Shown here piece after piece: positions 46,250 through 57,637 of a stretch of 64,000 bases of DNA. The DNA is taken from NCBI RefSeq assembly GCF_030247185.1, contig NC_080571.1:86065025-86129024 (forward strand), given 5' to 3'. How positions within the stretch are numbered: the first letter of the stretch is position 1; each line of letters starts with the position of its first letter. Source of the DNA: Malaya genurostris. Its lineage: Eukaryota > Arthropoda > Insecta > Diptera > Culicidae. Made by a program: the position numbers and the translations under genes. The notes under the pieces were generated by a model that saw nothing but the letters and a program-made list of their open reading frames with translations, had not been told where the DNA came from and did no database searches.

Positions 46250-46699
46250 GGCTTGGGTAGGTAGACAACTGCGAATAAAAAATAAAACAAAATCGAAATT
46301 AGTCGTAGTAGGTTATTTGTTTATCCACATCGAGTGTTAGATGACGAATGATCGATTTTCGACCATGGTTCCCCTTTTATACGCAATCAGTTGGAGATAT
46401 GTGCCCGACTACCTCAAAATCGTCGTCCTTGCGCGAAAAACCCAAGCGAGAGTGAAGAGTTTTCCGCGTTGTTTTCAAATTTTGAGAAATCCTAATTTTT
46501 GAGTTGTTTGTGGTTATGTCACAATGTTCAAAATTTTATCCTGAATTCCTGATCATATTTTTGATGAAATAGTGAAAAAATATGATGCTGTCATTAATAC
46601 AAGTCGAGATATTCACGATTAAATTCTGCCCATTCTTCCTTATGGCTACTTTTGAAAAGGCACCCCATAGTAAAGTAAGTCGTATTCACGACAAAAAAA

Positions 46700-49620
46700 C
46701 TTTCTCGACCGCTAAAGTCAATGAATCATTCTGAAATTTTCACAGAATAATCTAAACTAATTTTCTAAGAGATTGTCAGTTGGTTTTTTTTTATATTCGT
46801 CACCGTTTCTAAGACAATCAGATTTGAAGCGTGAAAATAGCCCTCTAATACACCCTAAAACACACTGGCCTCAGCTCTTAATAGGAGCTTTTTTCCTTAG
46901 ACCGAGAGTCAGTTTTTAATGTGTTTTCTACGGATATACGGACTGACAACTTTTTGATGTAGAAATTCAATCAGTATAGTAGCTCTCAAACAAGCCTAAG
47001 CTTTTTGACATCGGTTTACCTACCCCCGAGAAAATTGAGTGGAAAGAAAAATATTTGAAACGTGCTCACATACCCACATTGTCCGATCTCGTAGGGCTGA
47101 ATCGAATGGTATAAAACACTAGGGCTCCGATCAAAAGTCCAGTCTGAACATTGCATCTGAGAATCCTACTATGAAGATTTAAAGTCCATTAGAAGAGTTT
47201 ATACTTCTCTGGTTGCACTTCCCGCATCTCTATGATCACCTTCATGATATTTCTTGAACCAAAAATAAAAGCCCCGATCGGAGCAAAACTAAAATTTATT
47301 GATTGAGATTCAAATCAAAATATATTGCCAGTTTTATTGTCTTAAATATGTGCATATTATTTCGCGATTCCAAGGTTGCGCATTCCAAGGTAGCCGGTCG
47401 CAATCAAGTGATTGAGTGAAGCGAGTGAGTGTGTGTGTGTGCTTTTGTGTGCTTTATATTTTTTTCCCTAACCGGACCCTTCGGCCAGTACCTGTCCACG
47501 CGAGGCCCGGCGCAAAGAAAGAGATATAATGATTTAAAAATAACTTTCATCTAAATCACAAGCACTGAGAAATAAATAAATTTTATCTCGCCTCGGTGCC
47601 AAACCCCCGCTCGAGGTCGCCGATTCCTGTTGGCCAAGAATCGAGGTGCTTGAGGTTGGCGGTGCATTATGGAACGTTTGTACCGACCGAGTTTGAGACA
47701 CATTTCACGCCCGTTTATAACTGCGAAAAAGGTCGTACACCCAGTTTACTAAAGAACGGAGCAGTGGACATGAATGTTCACCGTATCATGGAATGGGATT
47801 GTTTTATTTCTGAGCTGCTACTCCGGTAATTCACCGACGGCCGAAGAGTTGAATTCAAGATTGCGTTGTTTTATCGGAGGATGAATCGAAGACACCCAAT
47901 TTCACGGTTAGTGCTTCGAAAGGACACGACTCCGGACAAGTCCAGCGCATGATTTGCCCTGCCCGCGACAGAAACATTATGTGATTCGCACGCCTTTTAG
48001 CGCCCACTGACGAAAAAATCTCCGTCAGGTCGTCGCAGGGATTACGGATAAGGAGATCCATAAATCAACGATGCATCGGTCGAGTTCGGATTCGATCGCG
48101 AAGACGACCGGTTATATGGTCAAACCTTGGCAGAAAAAAAAATTGAATTAGGCCTCTTTATGCTGAATAATTGAACGGCATAGTGTTCCCCGAACGGACG
48201 ATAGACGAACTGAATTTGACCCAAATTAAGGGGCTCTCGTGCCACACATTACCCGTGGGTCATCAACCAACTGCTGCTGTGGGTGTGGTCAGCCGAATTC
48301 ACCCGCAGAAGGGTTGGAACAAGGCGTGCAAATCATTTACAAAATATGCCAAGTCATTGAAATCTAGTTTACCACAAAAGAACACTAATCGATAGCAGTT
48401 TGCCGCCGGATTTTTGGTAGGTGTTTGATGACCAGAAGAAAAAGAAAATATCGGTGGCTGGCAGTTGCTCACAACCAACAGCAAAATCCTTCAAGTCAGT
48501 GCGTGAGTTTGCCAGTTTGCTTTCTATTACACAGACCTGAAGTGAAAAATAATATAAAACAGTAAAATTTCATAGGAGTGAAATTTGTGGGTTAGAAAAT
48601 GGAAATATTGAATACCCGTAAAAAAGCCAGGTACTCTAGGTCTGTCTGTATCGTTTCTTCTTCCGAGAAGCGGGCCTAATGAATGAATGAAGCAATTATC
48701 ATTCCAGCCTTTTTCTATTTCGAACAATGCCCTGGTTCAGACCACGATGAGAATGCGATTAATAAATGCATTTTCGACACTATTCAGACATGCGTTCAAC
48801 GCTTCATCTCTTCAAACTTTTTTTTTACTTCAGGAATCTACTCGAATAATTCCGACACAGGTTCGGTACCTGTCCAACCGACATCAGGGTCACACCACCG
48901 GTGCCTGTGGATTTTCCAGCATGCCTTCGAGCGCATGGCCTCCTCCCTGCATTAGATGGTGTTTTGGAATTTTTTCGGTAGCAATCGTGAGTGGCGAAGC
49001 TCAGTACCCATGTGTCAGTAGCACGATCAAAGCAATCGGGACTACAATGGACTTTGTCAGAAGCTGCGGGAGCTTTCAACTCTTTGGCACCACTCGAAAG
49101 TGAGTCGGCATCAGTGTTGTACACAGGCGTACTGTTATGGCTCACTTCGGTCGTTGCGAATGACTGATGGAAAGATTTTGAAATTAGTTTGATTATTAGA
49201 TTCCATTGGAAAATGGAAATTGAAACGGTTTTGTAGCTAGAAGCAATTCGCTGTATGATATCGGTAAGATTATTGGTTCCCAAACTGCTACCTACAAATC
49301 AACGAAAATTTTACGTTTTACGAGGGTTTTTCAGTTGAATTTCAAACTGTTTAACATCCACTTTTCAGTTCGGAACCAGCTACATTTCCGGAATGGCGCT
49401 ACCAGAGTGAGATAGAAATTCCGTTTTGAAAGGTTACCACGTGTCACATTTTACACATTTAACTCTTATTTGCAGAACATACAGACAAAATGCTGGACAA
49501 ATAGCAAAAATGAAAATCTCTGAAAAACTCACTGAAAGACGAAACTGAAAAGTGCCACTTCTCCAATTCGGAGAAATTATTTCGACAGTCAACTTCTTAG
49601 CATGTTGAAAAACTCACATA
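46700..49620. other. Intergenic region, no gene recognised
   Basis: No transposon ends or domains found. A TATA-like TATAAAAC at 47110-47117 is followed about 30 bp later by TCCAGTC and then ATG AAG ATT TAA near 47171, so no usable frame follows. The minus frame 48825-49283 (152 aa, Cys-containing) and plus frame 47596-47829 (77 aa) have no recognisable motif. A short TG repeat lies at 47429-47442. Confidence 0.35.
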
Positions 49621-49629
49621 ATATCACGT

Positions 49630-49870
49630 AATTACACCTAAACCTCCGTTTACGAACACTTCTTTACGTGACCTCTTTTTACGAACCAAACCCCAAATAA
49701 CGTAGTCTTTTTTTACGAACCTACTTCGTAAAAAAAGGTTTTTGTACACAATAAAAACAATTTCCGACTCATTTATATTCCATAGGAACTTCTACAATAT
49801 AGGTTTTTTTGAAACGGGTTTGATGTATGGGTGCCGAAAAACAATGTTCAGAATCTTTGTTATGTTACAT
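49630..49870 (+). repeat. MITE (TTTACGAA type) plus one 117-bp unit
   Basis: ACACCTAAACCTCCGTTTACG opens a foldback element ending with CTACTTCGTAAAAAAAGGTT (about 49745). It is directly followed by one diverged 117-bp unit (CAATTTCCGACTCATTTATA, CGGGTTTGATGTATGG, AAACAATGTTC). The same order occurs at 23225-23735. Confidence 0.65.
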
Positions 49871-49989
49871 GGTCCCACCTCATACCCCAACAAAGGTGTG
49901 AGCAGAACGAGTTATCTAAATGATAATCAATATTTTAGCATATATCTTAACCAGTAAACAAAAGAAAACGATCTGATTAATCTAGCAGG

Positions 49990-50170
49990 TATAGATTCTT
50001 CTTCAAAAGAACGGCTGACCACAAAATAACATTCAAATATTTCGGATTCACTATCCAGGGTCATCAAGAAAATTTCCAACCCGGGAAGATCCTTGATCAC
50101 ATCAGGAATCGAACCCGATATCTTTACCAGTATCAGACAGTAATTCACCGCAGGATCAGTCATCGTTACA
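49990..50170 (-). mobile_element. tRNA-derived SINE-like fragment
   Basis: The minus strand contains a perfect B box (GGTTCGATTCC, 50105-50115) preceded by TACTGGTAAAGATATCGG, followed by TTCCCGGGTTGGAAATTTTC and TTGATGACCCTGG. The layout fits a tRNA-derived SINE, but no clear A box or target duplication is seen. A decayed tRNA gene is less likely because no acceptor stem pairs. Confidence 0.4.
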
Positions 50171-51395
50171 AACATCAGCTACGATGGAGCAACGAGACTG
50201 CGGATGAGCAGATCCAAGCCCAATTCCATCAACAAATGTCTTTCCGAATTCCAAAAGGGTAACTTCCGAATAATTGACATTCCTTGAATATGCATAAATC
50301 GGAACGGATTGGGTATTTCTGGATCGAATATGGCGAATAGACAACAAAAAACCTGTTTTAATCCACCTAGTGGTGTAATAATGCCTTTCTCATGTATAAT
50401 ATTGTGGTATTCGATTCAAAAAATTTTTCTTCGATTTTTGAAAGAAACCAAGAGATTTTTTGAGCATGAGCGACCACTTCTCTACTTTTTAGAAATGAAA
50501 TTACAAAATAAACGAGTTAATAGGATTTAGACAAAACAGTTGATTCATTGCATTGACATATTCTAAGCAGTTGTTATAAAATCATTTTAAATCACCACAC
50601 AAAGATCAACAGACCTCACGCGCGTTCTGATCCTTTATTATTTGAATTATTTAATAAAATTATTAATTGGTTATATTGGTTGATCTGGGCAGCCGGCTAC
50701 CGAGAAAAATATTAATTTATTGTTTGAAATATTAATATCAGGTGTATTTTTACTATGTATTCAATATACTAATATATGTTATCTCTGTTATTAGCTTTGT
50801 AATATCAACGGATTTGCGCATTAGTTGATTTTTATCATTCAATTTACAATCCTGAAAGAGAATCAATAACATGGAAGAAGAAAACATTGAAAATAAAACT
50901 TTTCTCCGAAGCTAGACGGAAATTGATAAGTTGAATGAAGAGATAATTTAGTAAAATAGACTAACCAGAAGTGAATCATTGAAAATATCTAATAACTGAC
51001 AGGAAAAAGAAACTCCTGCAATTGTCGCCTTTTACGACATGGAAGCAGGAACCCAGTGGATCTATTCTTGGTTCATTTTTTTCCGCCGGATTCCACACGG
51101 CATCTAGGCTGGTGCTGTCCGGAGAGAGCTAATAGGTACTATCAATCTCCTAGTGGATCCCAGCCCCCTTTGAAAGAAACCACGAGATTGTTTATGCATA
51201 ACATACAGAATAAAACAGTGCTTTGATTGCGTAGGTCATCATTAAGAAAACGAAGTGGGTTCACTATTATATGCACTTCCGGCACCGGAACCCGAGAACC
51301 GGTATAATCGAAGTCGGTTCGTACGGCTACCAACTAACATGACGCACAAACTCCACTAGTTTTTATTCAAATTTTGAAGATTTTTTACAATTTTG
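50171..51395. other. Intergenic sequence with common repeat phrases
   Basis: Bases 50352-50390 carry the TTTTAATCCACCTAGTGGTG phrase also found near 27590. Bases 51010-51060 contain a hairpin-prone phrase (TCCTGCAATTGTCGCCTTTT then ACGACATGGAAGCAGGA) in which TCCTGC/GCAGGA and GTCG/CGAC pair. Bases 51270-51350 resemble the CCGGAACC repeat at 52.6 kb. No gene recognised. Confidence 0.4.
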
Positions 51396-51397
51396 CC

Positions 51398-52341
51398 ATC
51401 GCACTCTAAACGACGATTTAAATGTTTGTTGTATTCAGGTTAGTTATCAGAATTGTAAATCTGAATTGCTACCCGTACGAGCCGGTGTTCCGCAGGGTTC
51501 GAGTGTAGCTCCAATCTTGTATAATATTTTCACTTCTGATCTTCCAAATCTACCCGTTGGTTGTCAGAAATCGCTATTCTGTGACGACACAAGTCTGTTA
51601 GCCACGGGTAGAAATCTAAGAGTGATCTGCAGTCGCCTACAAAGAAGTTTAAATATTTTCAGTGATTATCTGTCAAAATGGAAAATTAAACCAAATGCAG
51701 CAAAAACGCAATTAATTATCTTTCCTCATAAGCCAAGAGCTTCTTTTCTTAAACCAAACAATAATCACATTCTAAAATTGAATGGCTTGGAATTGACATG
51801 GTCTGATCAAGCTAAATACTTAGGTTTAACGTATGACAAAAAACTCACTTTCAAGGATCACATTGAAGGAATCCAGGCAAAGTGTAATAAATATATTAAA
51901 TGTTTATATCCTCTTATAAACAGAAATTCTAAGCTCTGTCTAAAAAACAAATTGTTAATTTATAAACAAATTTTCAGACCAGCCATGCTTCATGCGGTAC
52001 CAATTTGGTCAAGCTGTTGTTCCACCAGGAAGAAAACGGTTCAAAGGATTCAGAATAAAATTCTGAAAATGATTTTGAAGCGTCCTCCCTGGTTTAGTAC
52101 AAATGAGTTACACAGACTCACAACTATAGAACCATTAGATGTAATGTCACATAATATTATAAGCAAATTCCGACAAAAATCGATGCAATCTTCAATTGAA
52201 TCGATTCGCTCTCTGTATTAGTTAGTAAGTTAGTATATAAGTTCCTTTTCCCCATTACACAATACAAGTAGGTTTAGAATTTTCCCTACACAAAAATCTC
52301 AGAATTGCGGAAGCAAATAATGTCCTCATGGTAATAACCAA

Positions 52342-52345
<4 letters not shown>
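51398..52345 (+). mobile_element. Juan-type (Jockey clade) LINE, 5'-truncated
   Basis: 3' part of a LINE closely resembling the mosquito Juan family, as remembered from its protein. Coding sequence from the middle of reverse transcriptase is followed by a ~120-bp 3' untranslated tail ending AATAACCAAATCATATATAT. An (AT)n run (52347-52373) follows directly. Truncated at the 5' end, as most LINE insertions are. Confidence 0.8.
51466..52221 (+). pseudogene. Juan-type reverse transcriptase, C-terminal 251 codons
   Basis: An open frame from VRAGVPQGSSVAPILYNIFT through the catalytic motif, here FCDDTSLLATG in place of the usual YADD or FADD, to the thumb (WKIKPNAAKTQLIIF), KYLGLTYDKKLTFKDHI and the C-terminal VQRIQNKILKMILKRPPW. 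The frame is intact to its natural stop, so the copy is fairly young. It lacks ORF1, the endonuclease and the RT fingers, so it is dead by truncation. Confidence 0.85.

Positions 52346-52346
<1 letters not shown>

Positions 52347-52373
<27 letters not shown>
52347..52373. repeat. (AT)13 microsatellite
   Basis: A short pure AT run at the 3' end of the Juan-type LINE, probably grown from its tail. Confidence 0.9.
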
Positions 52374-52376
<3 letters not shown>

Positions 52377-52599
52377 GGGCTGAAAAGTCATCACTTGTGG
52401 CTGAACACCCAATTTAAATCTTAATAATTTAATTTTAACTCATATTCCAATAAATAGTTATTTAAAAAAAAATTTTTTTTTGTTGTATCCGAAAATATGC
52501 AGTAATTTTTGGTAGGACCATAAGACCTTTCAATTGACCCTAAGATTGGGAATAACGGTTTAGAGTCCAGTTTAGAAATTTTTTTACGTGTTTTGTTTC

Positions 52600-52855
52600 G
52601 CCGGTTTAAATGACAGTGTACAATATTGAACACACTTTACTCTATAACTCCGGAACCGGAAGTCGGATCCGGATAAAATTCAGGAATTCCGTATGGGACC
52701 ACGAGACCTTTAATTTGAATCTAAGTTTGTGGAAATCGGTCAAACCATCGCTGAGAAAAGTGAGTGAGATCCATTTTGGTATATATGACCACTATTTCCG
52801 GTACTTCCGGAGCCGGAACCAGGATAGCCGAAAACGGTTTGTTTAGTTGTAATCG
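52600..52855 (+). repeat. CCGGAACCGGAAGT-type dispersed repeat
   Basis: Contains CTCCGGAACCGGAAGTCGGA, TCTAAGTTTGTGGAAATCGG, TCAAACCATC and TGAGAAAAGTGAGTGAGAT. I recognise this phraseology as typical of abundant Aedes/Culex repeats. Similar words occur at 51270-51320. Non-coding. Confidence 0.55.
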
Positions 52856-53295
52856 TATTGACTTATGAAATAAATTGGGGTAAAACGGTATAACAAGGTT
52901 CATGCGGTCATTGAATTTATTTGTAATCCAATTTTTAGGTCTTTCTTCGTGATATCAATCGATTTTCATCAACCGCAATCAGCCTGCTTTCGGTATGTGA
53001 AAGAAAGTTTAACCAGAAATACGACTTTTGAATTAAATTGGGCTAAAACGGGTTAAACAGGCTAGTACTGTCATGCCCATTGTGTTTAATTGGATCATTT
53101 AAATTCTTTTCTGTAAATTCACGGAAGAAGATGACTGGAGATAAAACAGAATACAGTTGTTTGCGGTCAATCTTATCGGTCAAATAATCCATTTATCTAA
53201 CTTATGAGCATGGGAACGTTTTATTCTGTGAAACAAAGACATATATCTCTTATGATCAGCATGGTTTTTATCCAGGCAGATCTACAATCACTAAC

Positions 53296-54259
53296 TTGAC
53301 ACAATTTTGTTCCCTTTGTATTAAGAACATTAAAAGTGGATCACAGATAGATACAATATATACCGACCTGAAAGCAGCGTTTGACCGTGTAAATCACACG
53401 CTCTTGATTGCGAAACTGGGGCGTCTAGGTGCATCGTCTAGTTTCTCTCAGTGGCTTAAGTCATATTTCGTAGGCCGAATTTTATCAGTGAAGCTAGGAA
53501 ATGTCGAGTCACAAAACTTCGTTAACGAATCAGGTGTTCCTCAAGGAAGCAATCTCGGACCATTGCTGTTTTCATTATTTTTTAATGACATTTCTTTTGT
53601 CATTCCACCAGGACGCAGACTTATGTATGCGGACGATTTGAAACTGTTTCTTGTTGTGCAATCTACAGCTGATTGCATGGAACTTCAGCAGCACCTAAAC
53701 AATTTTTGTGAATGGTGCAATCTCAACCTCTTAACTATAAGTGTGTCCAAATGCTCTGTGATTTCTTTCACACGTAAGAAAAGCCCGATAGTCTGGAACT
53801 AAACTTAAAAGAGTAACTGTTTTCAAAGATTTGGGTGTGCTTCTTGATTCTCAGCTCTCCTTCAGACATCACTACTCGCATATAATTGCTCAGGCAAATA
53901 GAAACTTAGGTTTCATCATGAGGATCGCCAAAGAGTTTACTGATCCATACTGCTTGCGAGCGTTATATTACGCGTTAGTACGGTCTACCCTTGAAGCTGC
54001 AGTGCATATTTGGTGTCCTTACGCCAGTGTTTGGATCAATAGAATTGAAGCAGAACAATCACGATTCCTGCGATTTGCTCTCAGATCTCTGCCATGGCGT
54101 AATCCGTCAGAGCTTCCACCATACATTGAGCGCTGTTGTTTGCTCGACATGGACACACTAGACAAACGACGAAATATACTCAGAGCAGTATTTATAGCGA
54201 AATTGCTGAATGGACAAATTGATGCTCCTGAAATTCTCTCGCAAATATGTATTAATGTC
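53296..54259 (+). pseudogene. CR1-like reverse transcriptase, palm to C-terminal region
   Basis: Contains TIYTDLKAAFDRVNHTLLI (motif A), ESGVPQGSNLGPLLFSLFFND (motif B) and the catalytic LMYADDLKLFL. One frameshift near 53800 follows, then LGVLLDSQLSFRHHYSH (53831 onwards), ALVRSTLEAAVHIWCPY and the C-terminal RRNILRAVFIAKLL. It shows the same order and wording as the LINE at 11.1-12.7 kb. The N-terminal fingers, endonuclease and ORF1 are absent through 5' truncation. Confidence 0.88.
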
Positions 54260-54402
54260 AGTTAGCGCTCAACCTCCGAGTCGAGCACACGCGTTTCTGC
54301 TAGACATCGGAAGTCGTGCACGGACTTTATATTGAATTTTTCTATTAACGAGGTGCAGTGATACAGCCCAGTTCTGAGTGTTTTCTCCCGGATAGTATCA
54401 AA

Positions 54403-55423
54403 ATGAAACGTCGCGAGAATACGTTTCGCATCGATTATGCGCTCCTACCACGGAAACCATCATACGAAGAGCTTCACCACTTTGTCAGTACCGTTCTCGA
54501 GTTACAAAAACACCAAGTAGTACGAATTCAGCCAAGTCGAAGTCAGGGATGCGCGTTCATCAAGATCAATGAACTCGAATTGACACAAAGAATTGTCGAG
54601 AAACACGCAATGTACACGAGACCGAGATCGACGATTATATTTATAAATTGAGGATCACATTGGAGGATGGGGCAGTGGAGGTAAAACTCTTCGATCTCTC
54701 CGAAGATGTAACGAACGAAAAAATAATTCGATTTCTTCAAGCGTATGGGGACGTTCTTTCAATCCATGAAATGTTATGGGATGAAAAGTATGCATTTGGT
54801 GGTATCCCAACTGGTGTCCGAGTAGCTAAAATGATTGTTAAAACAAACATTCCTTCATATGTCACTATCGACGGTGAAATCACAGCTCTGAGCTATTACG
54901 GCCAACAACTTGCCGACACTGCCATGAATCCGTTCACAGTGGGATTTCTTGCATACAGAACAAAAAACTGCTAGTCCAAAAGCTGGACGCTGACCAAAGC
55001 AACGCTTCGTACGCGAACGCCGTCAAACAATCGAACCAAAAACCGATTCAACGCAAACCTACACAAAGGAATACTCCCAGTAAGACCCCTACTACAGAAA
55101 CACCGTCGTTAGCAACACCGACGATACAGTTACACCAGTCAAAACTACCGTCTAGTGAAAAACCACCACAACAAAATGCAGAGCCCGAACATCTTCCTGA
55201 TCGCCACCCGAGCAACTCTACCCTTAAAAAACCACAAAAACCACCGCTGACCGGAGGAGATGTTACACGCAGACCCGCACCATCTAATTCGAAAAATTAA
55301 GGCGATGACACGGATAGATCCACAACTTCAACAAGCAGCCGACGTTCGCTCCGCCGGTCTCCAGGAAAGAAGCCACGACAAGAAGACGGTGACGAGTCTA
55401 TGGAAGAAAATTGCGCAACCTAA
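54403..55423 (+). pseudogene. L1/Tx1-like ORF1, two frameshifts and one stop
   Basis: Starts MKRRENTFRIDYALLPRKPS. A frameshift near 54640 leads to LEDGAVEVKLFDLSEDVTNE (an RRM-like strand and helix pattern) and TGVRVAKMIVKTNIPSYVTI. A second shift near 54910 hides a clean CCHC zinc knuckle, CRHCHESVHSGISC, read in another frame. The C-terminal third is Pro/Thr/Lys-rich with one in-frame stop near 55301, ending ESMEENCAT. The stop codon TAA (55421-55423) shares its last A with the ORF2 ATG. The protein would bind element RNA. Confidence 0.8.
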
Positions 55424-57637
55424 TGGAGCACAACAGCTACAATATCGCTACAATTAATATAAATACGATTACAAACCCGACCAAGACCAGTGCACTCCAA
55501 ACCTTTGTTCGAATGATGGATCTTGATATCATTTTCTTGCAAGAGGTAGAGAATAACCAATTCAATCTACAAGGATACAACGTAATTTGTAATGTAGACC
55601 AATCACGGCGTGGAACGGCGATAGCCCTAAAAGAACACATACAGTTTTCTCATGTCGAAAAAAGTCTCGATGGGCGCCTCGTGACGTTACGTATATCAAA
55701 TACCACATTGTGCAATGTATATGCTCCCTCCGGCTCAGCTGTGCGCGCTGAGCGTGAAAGGTTCTTCAACAATTCTCTCGCGTATTATCTTCGTCAAAGC
55801 ACCGAACATGTGATTCTCGCTGGAGACTTCAACTGCGTCCTACGACCTTGTGATGCTACCGGGTACAACACAAGCTCATCTCTCCGAACAACCATCCAAC
55901 AGCTGCAGCTTCACGACGTGTGGATCAAATTGAACCCACAAATGCCAGGCCACACGTATATTACTCACAACTCCACTTCTAGGCTTGATCGCATCTACGT
56001 GAGCTCAGGTCTGTGTGATAAACTACACGGAACGACCGAAATCAGCATTTTCGCGAAAAATTTAGTTGATTTGCTGATTTTAGTTAGTTATTTTTTGAGA
56101 CAACTAAAAAAATCTTACTTTTGCTGATTTAGATTTTTTATTCTCATTCCCTTAATAATAATAAAATATTTGTTGAAATGACTATTTTTTTTAGTTGAAT
56201 TCACAAATTAAACGTACTGTCATTTCTTAGCTAAGGCACACTTCATATCCAGTCAACTAATTTTTTAGTTGAATTAAAGAAATATAATGTTGTTTTCAAC
56301 CAATATGAATGGTTGAATTGGCTTCTGCAATCTGCAGCTATATGGCGCCCTGTCACCGAAACGGTAACACCTTAATGACTACTAGCCACTAGATGGCACA
56401 CTACTGCCGAAAAAAATTCAGACGCGGTTGTCTTTTCTATATTGGCAGGTATAAATACGATGTTGTGTTGGAGAAAAAGACATAAACGAAACGTAAACAT
56501 CTTTTTGAATTTTTTTTCTTCTAAATCACTGTTTCTTCATTCTCACTGAAAACTTTGAGCACTCGGAAAACAAAAACCGAATACAAATAGTACACCGGAC
56601 GGCGCAGCTCGGAAGGTTTGAAGATACAAAAAACCTTCATCACAATTAGAGTGAAACATTCGAAATTCACATCACTGGAACAGTGAAGCTTATTTTACGC
56701 GGAACGCGTAAAAACATTATTACGCACAATCGCTTCAAGTGCGCACAAATTCTGAATAAATACACTTTCCACTAACAGTTTACGTAACACATGCGAAAAA
56801 CATCTAAACAATTTGCGAGCAGTTTCAACAAGACTGTCCCTTTTAGCTTTTTAATGGATTGTTTTGCTTTGACACTGCTGTCCTTCAGTAATGACGGTGA
56901 TAGATAAATAGAATCAAAGTTTCTGATTTTAATAACGAAATTAGTTGTCAATGAGAATTTCGTGTTGGATTGAAATATTGCTGGTTTGTGTCCAGAATAT
57001 TCGCCAACTAAACACATTCTCTAAAAATAAGAGTTTTTTTCAGCACAGTAAATTCTACATTTTAACTAATTTTATAGTTATTTTGGAAATTTTGTTGTTA
57101 GAATCAACTAATTCAAAAACAGTAATACGAATTAGGCGCAGAGCTAATTTCGGTCGTTCCGTGTACGTAATGCGAATATACATGTATGCTCCTTCACAAA
57201 TCACAAAGCGCTGACCACCCGAGTTTGCTTACCCCATTTGGGTAGGGAGCCTGGACGAGGTTTCTGGTCTCTTCGACCCCATCTGCTCACTCCTGACAAT
57301 ATCGGAGAATTCCGATACAACTGGCAGTATTGGACCCGACAACGTCGAAACTTCTCATCGTGGATGAATTGGTGGATGGCGTACGCTAAACCAAAAATAA
57401 AATCCTTTTTCCGTTGGAAATCGAAACTAGTCTTCGAAGACTTCCACCGTGAAAATCAAAGACTCTACGCGCAACTACGTCTAGCATACGATAGCTATTA
57501 TCAAAACCAAAGTATGCTAACAACCATAAATTGCATCAAAGCGGAAATGTTAAACCACCAAAGACAGTTCACGCACATGTTTGTGCGTATTAACGAAACA
57601 CACATTGCAGGTGGTCGTCAAATGGTGAGATAACTAA
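55423..57637 (+). pseudogene. L1/Tx1-like ORF2, endonuclease and linker, split by a MITE
   Basis: From ATG 55423 (MEHNSYNIATININTITN) the frame carries LDIIFLQEVENNQF with the catalytic Glu, VILAGDFNCVL and TSRLDRIYVSSGLCDKL. The MITE at 56026-57163 then intervenes, and the frame resumes as RNANIHVCSFTNHKALTTRV. Excluding the MITE and one TA copy keeps the reading frame. The motif is FTNH where L1-type endonucleases normally have SDH, so a conserved Asp is replaced by Asn. The linker continues to the retroposon at 57613. Confidence 0.85.
56026..57163. mobile_element. TA-flanked MITE (CACGGAACGACCGAAAT ends)
   Basis: 1138 bp with inverted ends CACGGAACGACCGAAATCAG and CACGGAACGACCGAAATTAG, flanked by TA (56024-56025 and 57164-57165). 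Its interior at 56300-56530 is the reverse complement of 28410-28630, the centre of the long-arm MITE. No transposase frame is present. It sits between two codons of the L1/Tx1-like endonuclease. Confidence 0.88.

Larger units (their letters stand above)
42500..46692 (-). mobile_element. Jockey-clade non-LTR retrotransposon, copy 2, non-autonomous
   Basis: Minus-strand counterpart of copy 1, from GTCGTGAATACGACTTACTT at 46692 to ATTTATGCAAAAAAA at about 42500. It shares with copy 1 the 13-bp duplication in the endonuclease/RT linker (about 44330-44355) and the deletion of the reverse-transcriptase catalytic block (about 43190). ORF1 and the endonuclease are better preserved here. The TATA box is at 46374-46381 and the initiator at 46346-46351. 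Its 3' flank differs from copy 1, so the two appear to be separate insertions, not one duplicated segment. Confidence 0.85.

Noticed and set aside
35036..46692. One large palindromic segmental duplication
   Set aside because: Outer flanks and 3' flanks differ between the two LINE copies, and homology stops at the element ends, so separate insertions are more likely.
47100..47260. TATA-driven small secreted-peptide gene
   Set aside because: A TATA-like box precedes an ATG at about the right distance, but the frame stops after three codons and alternative frames show no convincing signal peptide.
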